DNA of 64,000 nt from Tubiluchus corallicola (Eukaryota > Priapulida > Priapulimorpha > Priapulimorphida > Tubiluchidae), in contig JAQGDQ010002375.1 in NCBI GenBank assembly GCA_030141605.1, forward strand, positions 248,001-312,000. The letters run 5' to 3'. The notes beneath the pieces were generated by a model, which ran no database searches, was not told the DNA's origin, and saw nothing but the letters and a program-made list of their open reading frames with translations. Below, in pieces: positions 25,410 to 36,400 of this stretch (positions within the stretch are counted from its first letter, which is position 1; every line of letters starts with the position of its first letter). The translations under genes were made by a program, and so were the position numbers.

Positions 25410-28229
25410 CTACTATTATTATTACTATTACTATTTATCTTAAATGGACTTTATATATCTACCTGTATGCTTCCTCTATTGCAGAGGCCAAGTCACCTGT
25501 TCACGATGAAGTTACGACTGATTTACCCACTTATTTGGAAAACACCAGAAACACTCCTCTTGTTGTACTTGATGATTTGGACGATGCTGAACAGCATCTT
25601 CGTGAAGATCTGGCAGCTGTTACCATTGCTGATGTGAGTAATGTGGCATGCGTGACCAGATTACATTTGTAAAAATGTTGTGGTCACAAATTTTCAAGAA
25701 TTCACAAAACAAAATGGCTCTGGTTATATACCCAACTGAGGGAGGATATATTGTGTATCAGAAAATAATGGAGGCCCCTTTCCTCACTGTACAGAAGAAA
25801 CCAATGAAACATGAGAAAGAACATGTAAAGGAAAACAGGATGATTTTTCATGTCCTACCTCATTTTGAAGTTTGGTAAAAAGTATGCATTTAGTCACCAA
25901 TAATACTCCAAAAGCATTTCTGATAATTAAATAATAGATTAAAAACTTAATTAAAGGCGGTCGAGGCCCGCTACTGATGACATCACAACTGAACGTAATT
26001 TTCAACGGCAAAAACATTCCATGAGCATGTTGCGCATTTTTGCAAAAGTGAAAATTGAAGTACAGTGCTGCTGGACAACATTCATCGTGATATACTAAAA
26101 CTTGGTAAATTTTAAGATAAAAATTCATAATTTCAAATTTACCACTGTGCTCATGCATGAGCTCTCAAACGTGTGCACTACATCACAAACGAACGCCGCT
26201 GCACACAGATGTACAGTATCTGTTTTTTGTGCAATGCATTTCCGAAATGCAGACGCTAGCATCTGTCTAACTAGCAAATGGCGAAATCCATGTAACAGCA
26301 AAGAACTAGCCGCGTGAACTCGAAATTGTGTTTGTTTGGTAATAATTGTTGTACGGTAGAATGTTTTGGCCTATGGTTTAAGATGGGGTCCATTTTTCTT
26401 TTAACAGCAACTTATCTTAATATCTAGTACTGTCATGTTGCAGCTCTAATAGTCATAAACAATATGATTCATATAGGGTTTTTCAATGTGAATGGTGACT
26501 TAATTGACTCTTGTTCAACAATTTTGTTGATTTTTTTTCTGGGAATAAGACTTGGAAAGAATTTTAAATACATCTTAAATAAGAAATATTATAATGATTT
26601 AAATATTAAAAAGCATTTGTTGCTACTTTTTCATTACTTCTAAGTGTGGCAGGTTATCATTTTCTGACACCCTGTATGTCAAGGTGAATATGGCTAGCCA
26701 TTTCTGCTGATCCAGTATCTCATATTACGGGATTATCTTTAACTGTGAGATGGGTTCCAGTGATCCCACAACCCTTATGTTAAGTACAATCTGCCTTTGA
26801 ATGGTAATCTCACCTTACAGAGAGTTGAGCTTATTTTTCTTACATGGGTTGCATTTGCAGAACCACGAAATTTAAATGTTTAAATCATTTCAAAGTTGTA
26901 TTTAGCTTCATTAGATCCACACAATTCTATTTTGCTACAAATTGACATGTTATTGCGTGAACTGCCAAATTCTTTTTGTGAATGAAATTAATGTTCTCTG
27001 TTTTATAGGAAACAGTTTCCACAGATTTGCAAGATCGCAGTAGTTTCACAAACAAAGGCGGCTACTCTTCCAGTAATTATGAGTCGGTACCACTTGTAAC
27101 AATAGAGCCAGAACTGGATGTTGAAGGCATTAGCATTGCAAATAACAAAAGCTTGCACAGTTCTGATGCTAGTGGAAAATACGACAAATTCACTACAACT
27201 CCAAGAGATGATCCTGAAGCAAAGTTGGAGCGTACTCCTCGAAAGAGTAAAGTGTTCGAAGAACAAGAGGCAATAGCAGTCAACGATAAGGAGTCATCGG
27301 ATGTCTCAGATGATGACGACGATAACTATGAAGATGCATTGCCGGACTTTAGCGAGTCAATAATTGCTGCACCAAAACACAGAAGACCTCATCGCCTTTC
27401 AGATGACTTGTTGAATACATCAGACAGAGACCAGAGTGCTGAAAATAGTGAACTCGAAGTAGAAATTATGTCAGACACTGACGATGATTCGCCAGTCGCA
27501 GTGCCGAAATTCAGGCGAGTGCGCCGTGTTATGGATAGTTTCGTTGATTCTCCTAACGCCGATGTCAGGTTTTCTGCTACTGGTGCAGACAATTCAACGA
27601 GTAATAATTCTGATGATAATTTGTCAATCACTGATCTCAGAGAGATTCAAGAAAATATGGACAGCTTGAATGTTTCCACCAAACTCGATCCACTAAAAAG
27701 AAATGAAACCAGCCATCAGGATTCATCACTCGGTTTGCTAGACAGTTCTGAAGCAAATGCTGCTACTGGTAGTAGGCAAAGCGGTAGTCCTGTGATAAAA
27801 GAGAATTCAGATGCTATGTTTGACATAGACTGTGATAATTCCCCAGTGGCGAAACCGACATACAGGAGGATTCGTCGGCTTGTAAGTAGTGAATCAAATA
27901 CTCCCGAGCCAGTAGCTAGCAAAGACGTATCGTTTGCTGACAATAACAAAGCAGGAAATGATTTGAAGTTTGACCACGGTTATAGCAGCTCATCACTCAT
28001 TGTGCCTGACACTCCGGAAGAAAGCGATAACAGGGTAACTATAGGGAAGAATACTCCCGACATGGACAGCTTTGTTGAAACAGTAAATGATTCTCAAGCA
28101 GAAGACATTGAAAATAGTTTTATAGAACAAGATGATAATAGTGATGAGGATAACAGTTATACTCCATCGACAAAAACAGAAGGTTATGTTAAGGATGAGG
28201 ATTTGTATCTAAGTGACAGTGACTATTAA
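9619..28229 (+). CDS. ERCC6L: ERCC6L / PICH-like SNF2 DNA translocase, complete
   Basis: Exons: 9619-9783, 10760-10950, 11761-11886, 13603-13768, 14322-14447, 15396-15488, 16444-16646, 17579-17687, 17995-18113, 19064-19280, 19755-19987, 21396-21515, 22570-22718, 23702-23802, 24122-24221, 25485-25633, 27009-28229; phases agree throughout, about 1195 residues (human about 1250). Domains: N-terminal TPR-like segment (SFKLAYDIFPSEKVKRRI, 30-50); Walker A DDMGLGKT near 116-123, split by an intron; DEGH at 222-225; LSGTPLQND near 247-255; KKLCDHPRLL near 410; FSQSRKILDIVERIL; and TTQVGGVGLTLTAADRVVVF with DRAYRIGQT near 540-583. The family coats ultrafine anaphase bridges and helps resolve them with topoisomerase II and BLM. 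The acidic Ser-rich tail (790-1195) carries three basic RRxRR-like motifs and seems to lack the C-terminal TPR of vertebrate PICH. Exon 1 has a weak donor (GTTATA). Confidence 0.95.
11149..11478 (-). other. Unrecognised open frame in ERCC6L intron 2
   Basis: A 109-codon antisense frame. Its second half (from about MAKFDSDFLNIMFFSEQRA to the end) has a more protein-like composition than other intronic frames. No family is recognised and no partner exon or terminal repeats are seen. It may be a transposon remnant or chance. Confidence 0.2.
11887..13602. other. ERCC6L intron 3, with dispersed repeat family 2 copy 1
   Basis: A 1.7-kb intron with no coding signal of its own. From about 13015 to 13400 it holds a block that recurs at 23150-23545. 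Shared words include CACGCTGACTAAAA, GCAGTATTTTAG, ACAAATAAACA and ACAGCGACRAAA. Both copies start with a TTAAT/ATTAA-rich stretch. The element class is not clear. Confidence 0.55.
16343..16388. repeat. (TG)n-type microsatellite in ERCC6L intron 6
   Basis: Imperfect TG repeat with GCGT variants, ending about 55 bp before the 3' splice site of the exon that starts at 16444. Confidence 0.8.
21031..21080. repeat. (ATC)n(ATT)n trinucleotide repeat
   Basis: Tandem ATC followed by ATT triplets in the intron between ERCC6L exons 11 and 12. No coding role. Confidence 0.85.
22141..22335. repeat. Dispersed repeat family 1, partial copy 3 (ERCC6L intron)
   Basis: Matches the right third of the copy at 3130-3720 in the same orientation (CGAAACATGGCRATCT, TTTGTTTAATAATAA, GTTAAAAAA). 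Confidence 0.55.
23150..23545. repeat. Dispersed repeat family 2, copy 2 (ERCC6L intron)
   Basis: Counterpart of 13015-13400 in the same orientation. Shared order: TAATCRATAATTGAA, CACGCTGACTAAAA, GCAGTATTTTAG, TGCGCACA-like segment, AACAGCGACRAAA, GTTATAGG. Probably two insertions of one element, or a duplicated segment. Confidence 0.55.
25332..25412. repeat. (TAC)n trinucleotide repeat near an ERCC6L 3' splice site
   Basis: About 25 near-perfect ACT/TAC triplets, preceded by looser CTG/CTA-type triplets from 25208. The long Leu- or Tyr-rich open frames over this stretch are translations of the repeat. It lies about 70 bp before the exon at 25485. Confidence 0.85.
25790..26345. repeat. Dispersed repeat family 1, copy 2 (ERCC6L last intron)
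   Basis: Longest match to copy 1 at 3130-3720. Both copies keep a minus-strand open frame in the same register, ending in similar words (PLPLHV and FPLHV) after a shared YEKSSC/HEKSSC segment. Whether this reflects a protein once encoded by the element cannot be settled by eye. Confidence 0.6.
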
Positions 28230-28453
28230 ATAGTATTATGAATGGTGAAAGTTTACAATTATGTAATCATGTCAGCAGTGCAAAAAGGTTTTCTGTTCTT
28301 AGTAAATCACATGATAACCTAAATCAAACAATTAATGCAAGTAGTACTTGAGCACAGAGGAGATTCTATTTGAGATGCTGAGTCCATATTCTCAATGAAA
28401 TTGAGATTTTCATAGACATAACTTTTTACACAAATTTACCTCAAAGTCTCTGT

Positions 28454-28459
28454 AATAAA
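28454..28459 (+). terminator. Candidate polyadenylation signal of ERCC6L
   Basis: First AATAAA after the stop codon, about 225 bp downstream. A second AATAAA lies at 28815-28820, so alternative 3' ends are possible. Confidence 0.4.
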
Positions 28460-30097
28460 GAATATACTGGTGAGACAGTTGGAAAAGGTTTTCCTTAAGA
28501 AAAAGCTTGTCTTTCCTGAAATTTCTTGTCTACCCTTAATATAAATTGTGCATCCATGAATGAAATGCAATAGGATGGTAGACCAAGGATTATGCTACAT
28601 TACCAGTCTGCCAAAATGAGACACCGGAAAGATCCATATGCTTAAGGTCAACTTTCTTTTCTCAGAAATATTTTGATTTTGTGTAACATAGCACAGTCTT
28701 TTAATAGATTGATGATAAATTCAATACATTTCAAAAGCTTAATAGACATAACTTTGATTTAATGTTTTTTTGTTCTACGTTAATCTGTTTGAGGCTTGGA
28801 GAGGAGAGTGTTTGAATAAACTATGGAGCTTTCGTATGACCATAACCTATCTTATTGTATGCCATAATATTGTTTTCATATCTGAAAATGTGTACTTGTA
28901 GATACTTGTAATTTTACTCTAGTATATAATGTAGTCAGGCAGTCAGTTCCTTCCATTAATCATCAGCTAGCTGAAATGGTAAATATGTGAGACTTACGTG
29001 GTAACTTAGCTTGAGTTCACCTTACCTTGTTTTGTTATTAAAAACATTATAATAAATTATGGATATATTCGCTTCAAAATATGTGACGATGTTTGTTTGT
29101 TTGCATTGATAACATGACACACTTTAATTATCACGTATATAGCATGGAACGTTATAGCATCAATTAAATGAATGGATAAATTGTATAATTGTGCATGTTT
29201 TATGCATGTGTTAACCCTACAGTTGTCTGGATGCCTGGAAATGATATGGATTTGTCCACTGTACTCAGCTAACCATCAGAAAGTTGACAATAAACAGATA
29301 GAGAGAAGAATGAGTTTTTTTTAATATCATAGTCACAAAAATCAAATGCTTTAACCTGTTGTAATTCGATTTATTAAAACTTATACATGTATTATAATGG
29401 TATCCAGGCATGTCATGAAATGAAACAAAAATGTGATTACCATTATTTTATACGAGCATCCTGTGCAAAGCTGCAATTAAAAATGGCGACAGCTTGTGTT
29501 GATCAACAATATCTTTTCACTGATAATGGCACTTATATAGCTTTTATATAAAACGGCACAGGTTGAATACGGCCACTAAACGATTAACTAATAACAAAAG
29601 TGGCATTCGTCCATGGCCAGCTGGCTCTTTCAGCGGTTGAGATCACTGCTGAGCTGTTGCATTATGTACTGCGGGTGGCCATCAGACGTGCAGTTACTGT
29701 AGACAATAACGCAGAATATTTTGGCATTACTAACACTGTCGGCATTGGGAAACCCAGTCATTTGTAACAAATAGTCTGTTTGAGGCCTGTTATAAATACT
29801 TGGCGTTTTGATGCCAAAGTGGTAAAATTGTTAGCACGAAGCTACTGAAGCTAACCTGTCTGAATAAGACAAGCCTGTTCTGTAATAGCTTTGCCATAAT
29901 CTTTGTTAATTAGGTGTTACATATTTTTGCACAACAGGCTTGCATGCAGATTTATGCAAAACTGTTTTCATGTCAAAGCTATATTTGTGGTAAAAATGTA
30001 AAGTACAATCAATTGGAGGTATAGTATAGAGCTCGCTGCAAAATTAAGTTGCTCATTTTAGTAGTGTGTCAATGCTATGAAGCTGTGTGACAACAGT

Positions 30098-30103
30098 TTT
30101 ATT
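30098..30103 (-). terminator. Candidate polyadenylation signal of MAN2C1
   Basis: AATAAA on the minus strand, about 380 nt past the mannosidase stop codon. Confidence 0.35.
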
Positions 30104-30482
30104 ATATAGGCTATAGTCGAGTAAGTCTCGCCGAGAGGCTCTCAGTTAGCATTCAATTCAGATCACTGACTAAAACTTTCTCAAAAACATTCCAAGTAAT
30201 GGCAGAAAGCTAACAGAGATTTTGTAAATTGCAGAAATTCAATAAATTTGCTTCCTATAATATGTAAATAAAAAGTGATTTAATTTTGGATATTTTCATA
30301 GTTGTTGATTTCCATAATAGATAATATTGATATAGATCCTCAATTTTCAACATATGTTGTAATTTTACTTTGAATCAGTGTCAAATTCTTAAAAAATAAA
30401 ATAGCAATATCAGTAAAAATGAAAATAGTTTAGAGTTTCTTTTACTATCTACACATTGATCAGTAAATGGTATTTCAGTTTG

Positions 30483-33400
30483 TTATTTATCTCCACTAGG
30501 TGCAAATCTTTGCTGAAGCTTCCAATACTCCTTGGAAATTCTAATTGGTATTTGATCAACATGTAGATAAACTAGAAGTGTTTTCACTTGAAATGGTGTA
30601 AGTTGTATTTTGAAGCTGCTGCCTTCAGTCTGATGGATTCTAGAACTTTCTGTTACTTCTTCATAAATGTTTGACCTACATGGAAAAAAGTAAAAATAAA
30701 CAATGGAAAACAATGCATGAATGACAAAAACAACAGACATACATGTAGTAATGTCTCATTCATTGCATGGTGAAGTCATTGCAAGCAAATTGTACCTACA
30801 ATTTTCTGACTTGAAAAAACAACATAAATATAATGTTGCATAGTAACATGTTATAACTGACAAGTAACATACTAATTGCAGAATGTTTTATGTAACTACT
30901 ACCGTAGTAACATATCACTATTTCCAGTAATGTCCATGCAACATGTTACCTTTGTAAAAACCAGCAATTAATGTACAGTAACATGTCACATTCATAATAG
31001 CATAAAATGTTACATCACGACACTTTTAGTACAAATCTTGTGAAACCACTACAGTGTCCAAATAAAGAGTAATCAACTAATCGCTCCCACCTGCTTGATG
31101 AGTTCTACTGCAGCTAGAATGTTTTTTTGCGTTAAGCAAAATTTGGCAGACTGAAAAAGCTATATGAACTAATCACATCTAAGTGAAATTCAGTAGATGA
31201 AAAAATGTTTAGCTATATTGCGAAGGTAACATGCACTAACGTACGTAACAATTATAATGTCAAACTCGTTATAATGCCAACTTTTTGCAGTTCCAAAGTG
31301 GGTGGTTTAAAGAGATTTGACTGTACATGTACATGTCTTTCAACACTTGATTTTGTTTTTAGTCACTTGTATTCTATAGAAATGTAATGCTGCCAAGAGT
31401 TTAAATGTTCTTTGTCCAACCAACATAGCAATGTACTTGCAATTTTAGATTTTAGATTTAGCATTTTGCATTCCAGTTGGAGATAAATTGATCAAAATTT
31501 ATAATAATGCACTGCGGTCAGGTGTTTTGCCATTCAACTGTTCTGACACAATCAACCTTTTCTGTGCACTTGAGAAAGTGCTGCCCGGGGCAGACTGCCC
31601 GATCTTAGCTATGCCACTGTCGTCCATGTTACAAGCATGGACACATTAACACAGTGAGCACATGAACAGAAAGCTCACTATCAGAAGTAAATCAGTTTAT
31701 GTGAGCATTCTGTTCTATTGTCTTAATGGTATTCTAGCTCTTGTATAGTCGAAAATAAAGTAAGTAAATGATGACACAGGTGCCATAAACAGTGACAATA
31801 ATAATACATTATGCATTATGTTTCAGGTGCTATCTGTTGGCTGGATTGAGAAAAAATAAACTTATGCCTTTTTAAAAAAAATCAACACAAAAGATACATT
31901 ATGTTGCATTTTAGCAAAGCTGGAAAGATCTTTAAAAGTTGCAAAAGTTCAAAAAATTTCACAATACAACACACTATGCTTATTGCCTACTTACTCGATA
32001 ACTTTAGTAATTAGTATGCGATGATCAAGTGATTCGAACAACGACACTGTTGCATTAGCCGTCCCTCCGAACGACTCGTATATTCGCATTACTAAGGGAA
32101 CCGTGTCTCGAGTGTCAAGTGCATCCACCTAGAGTAACACAAGAGTATACTCAATAGATTTTGTGAAATAAAGATTCGAACAGATTAATTGGACATCTGA
32201 GGAAATGTTGAAAGCTCTTGTAACAAGGATTTTAAGAAATTTTTATTCCAGTGTGAGTCGAAGTCAGTCACAATTTTAGCTACTATCAGAAACTAGACGA
32301 TCATACTTCATCAGTAATGATTTGCTAGTAAAACGAGCAAAGATTTAATCAATATTTGTCAGACTGACAAAAATATATGTTTTCATCTGTTCAAATTCCC
32401 AGTCATATAGTACCTATGGGAGGTGAAATGCAAACCACAAGTTACTAAGACATCTTTGTAACCTCATACTTGTTAAATCTCAAGTAATAAAAGCAATACA
32501 CAAGTTATTAAAAAAATTCATCAAGCATAAGATAAAGCAAAATATAAAATTACCAAAGGAACTTTATTAGTTTAAACAATATTTTTATTACAAAGTCCAT
32601 TTGTAATAAACACAAAGATAATTAATCAAATGCTGTGATTGGCTAACGGGAACTTTATTAGACCTCAAGTCACAGAAGAAGATTTTGCGAGACTTTTTTC
32701 ATGCCTAGAGTCGTGTAGGTCAAATTAGTATCCATAAAAAGGTCACTACTAAGCAACAAATATCTAAATATTCATTGTTACGCTCCCAAGACGAGACTAT
32801 TGACCAAATTTAGAACTTTCGTTTTTGCGCACTGAAAGCAACATGAAATGAAGTCTTAAGTAGAAAGTAGTAGAAATGACAAAGCTCACATACTTAAAAT
32901 TTTATAAAATATTGATCAACAATTATCAGACAAAAATACACAAAAAAAGAAAAGTTAGTGACTCGGCATGTGAGACAGAAAAATAAAAATCAAGTTTGGT
33001 TTCTTGTTTTAAGTTTACAATATAATTTATATTTTTAACAACAAAAAAGTGGAATAAATCCAAAGTAAAGATCAGAAATCAAACAACTTAGAAAATACTT
33101 ACTAGCTTGACTGTCTCTATGACGACAGCAGGATTATCCACCTTCACAAAAGAATGGTGAAGGACATCTTGAGTGAATTGGATACTGAGCGGACTGTTCA
33201 AGTTGTAAGCTTGTTGAATAACACTAGCAGACTGGAAAGAACCTGGATTAAAATGTGTAGAAAAAGATGCTATACCATCAGAAACTAAAACAAGCTAGGC
33301 TCACAGGATGCCTTGTTTCCAAGTCACAGATCAAATAAAAAATGGGCTTCCCATCACTTTTACCAATTACTGATTCCATTCAGTAGACCAATGGATTTCT

Positions 33401-36400
33401 TATCTCTGATCACTGGTAAGTTCTCCTACATTTCTTTTCTGATAATGGTTCCATGTGCAATCTTTATAAAACTCCAATCAGTGCTATGTGTATATGAGGC
33501 AAATTTACTGCAGAAGGTTACAAATGAAGAGTGAATCAGGATATGTGTGAACTTACATTATTTTTTTTACTTTTTCAGTATTCAACAAAATACCACAAAA
33601 ACAGAATTTTCCTTGTAAAAATTAGATTTTTTTGACTTCTTAAGCAATCACCAGATCAGCAAATCTAAGTGAATGATCCTTCAGCCACAGTACAGCCAAA
33701 TACTTGTACAAAATTTCATCAGAATTCACTTACTTTTTTGGGATATTTAAAGAGAACAATGATGCAAATTTTCTCACAAAACCCAAAAATAAATAACAAT
33801 TTTGCTTCCTATTTCGCAAACAAACCAACAACCAAAATCAATAAGAAAATCAATATAGTGTGTGCACACTCTAATTTTTTGGTAACCAGTTTTTTTTGGT
33901 TAATAAACTTTTACACCAGTAAAATGTTTTACAATGGTACTGGAGAATTAAATCTGTGACTTACCTTTGAATGGCATAAGTGCATATTCGAACGAATGCT
34001 CGCCCATGTCAGAGTATGGATCAGGACTTTTGGGTGATCGCAACCTTTGAACAAATAACCAATGACCAATATTTCACATTTCAAATAAAAAACAAGATAA
34101 TCCAGAATAGCTAAATATGCACATGGATACAAAGGTAAACAGCACTGGAACCGGCTAGTAAGTGGATAGGTGACTGCACGGAGAGCGCTAGTGGGTTTCC
34201 TTTACCATACTGCTTCCAGCTATTTCTTTTATTGAAAAAAATTCTTGTACGGAAAACAAGATAATGCAGAATAGCCAAATCTGCACATGGATACAAAGAT
34301 AAATAGCACTTGATCCAGTTAGTAAGCAGATTGATGACAGCAGAGAGAATACTTTAGGGGGTTTCCTCTATCATACTGCTTCCAGCCATTTCTTTTATTG
34401 AAACAAAATGTATTTACATCCTAATGACCCTAGACACTTCAATATCTGATCTCAGCAGGTCTTGTCCTTGGTAATTAGTTATATCAGGGTCCTACCATAA
34501 TCATTCAGTACTAGTAATTGAATGATGTTATGTGCTAGGTGGATTTCAGCTTGCAATATAACAAACAGTACAAAAAAACTTTGATATGCATGTAATTGTA
34601 GGTAAGACAGATACTATAGTTATAAAAATGATCTTACAGTGACATTCTAATTGTTCCACCTAGAGTTGAGAAGCCATATTTGCAATCGTTGAGGATGGCA
34701 ACCCCGCTACCATACTCTGTCACAGCCATCCATTTGTGTCCACAAACCTGAGAAATAACGATACCAGAACAGTTTTTGAAAATTTTGATAACACTTGCTA
34801 TGTTAATAAGTAATAACAACTATAAAAATATGATTTATATAGGTTCTCAAAGATGTAATTTTTACACATGTAAACACTGAAGAGAAAGCAAAAAAAATGA
34901 GATGAGGAAAAAATAATGAAATGTGGAAAGAGCAAGATCTAGATTTAAATTTAATATTTTATTTCAAACTTCGCAAAGTTCATAAACACATCACAAATTA
35001 ATACAAATAATACAATAAATCATGAACCACAACAATAACACAAATAACAATTAACTATATAAGAAACTACGCCAATGACATCTAATTGCAGAAGTAAAGT
35101 TTGCATCACTGTTTAAAATGTTCTTGCATATAAAATTTTCACTCTTATTTAGCCTGACATATAAACTGTATGCACATTTTCTGTGAATAACATCAAAATA
35201 AATAATATTAAGTCTAGTAGAAATATATCTTGCGCTCGTATCATATGAAAAGTTAAATAGCTTCCGTGTTGATACATTATATGCAACCTTGAGTTTGCTA
35301 AGATTGTAAGAATAAAAATGTCTCCAAGTGGACATACAATAAAAAGTAGTGCAGTAAGCCAGTGATTTTCAACCTTTTTTGAGCCACGGCACATTTTTTA
35401 CATTTCCAAAATCCTCGGGCACACCACCAACCATTCTGACTGATGCGTCACGTGACCATTCTGACTGATGCGTCAGCACAGAAAGTGGTGAAATCTTGAA
35501 GTCTCACGTGGCAGGCTAGTCACATAATCGTTCACGTCTCCTGCCTCCAAATTGTGGAATTCTTTGGCCCTACAATTACGCCTGATCAAGTCGATTGATA
35601 GTTCTAAAGAAGCTGAAAACTTACTATATTAATGAAGCCGTCTGTGGTTGATTGCCCGCAACACATTTGCATTTGTATATATAGCAAACCTAAACTATGG
35701 TATATCTAAACCAGTTATGTGCTCAAAGTAAACTGTATACGAATTTACTAAGCAAACATACAACAGCGATAATTCTCTTGTTTATCATTCAATCCCGCAG
35801 TGTTTTGAGAGTCAAGTTAGTATATTTGTAATGATGCTGTACATAAACACTAACTCTACTGACTTTACAGGCATTTATCGCTCTCTGCTGCCACCCACTG
35901 AAATAGAAGAGTATTACATTATCGGCCACACTTTATTACAGCACAGACACCCGACAATGGTTAATTAGGTGATATTAGATAATTTCCCACGGCACACCTG
36001 ATGATCTCTCATGGCACATCAGTGTGCCGCGGCACACTGGTTGAAAAACACTGCAGTAAGCATTAAACAATTGTCTCTTCACGTTACCTGAACAGTGAGT
36101 AAATTTCATGAGTAATTTATTTGCTCTGCCATAGTAAATTGAACATTGTCGTAATATATCTAAATCATCTCTATTGTCATCTGATAAAATATGACCCAGG
36201 TATTTTTCTTTTTTACTAGGTACAAAACTTTTACACTGCAAAATAACAGACCCAAAAGTAAACTGCTGCATGTGAGAGAAAGAGAGAGAGAGAGAGAGAA
36301 AGGAGAGAGAGAGAGAGAGGGGGAGGGGGAGAGAAGGTAACAAAAGAGATGAGGGGAGAGAAGATGGAGAGACAGCACGAGAAAGACAGACTTTACCTCA

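Larger units (their letters stand above)
28230..30482. other. Tail-to-tail spacer between ERCC6L and MAN2C1
   Basis: No coding signal. It contains the 3' UTR of ERCC6L on the left and that of MAN2C1 on the right. It is AT-rich, and I recognise no repeat of defined class. Confidence 0.6.

Noticed and set aside
25208-25480. Long Leu- and Tyr-rich open frames.
   Set aside because: They translate an ACT/TAC triplet repeat in an intron.
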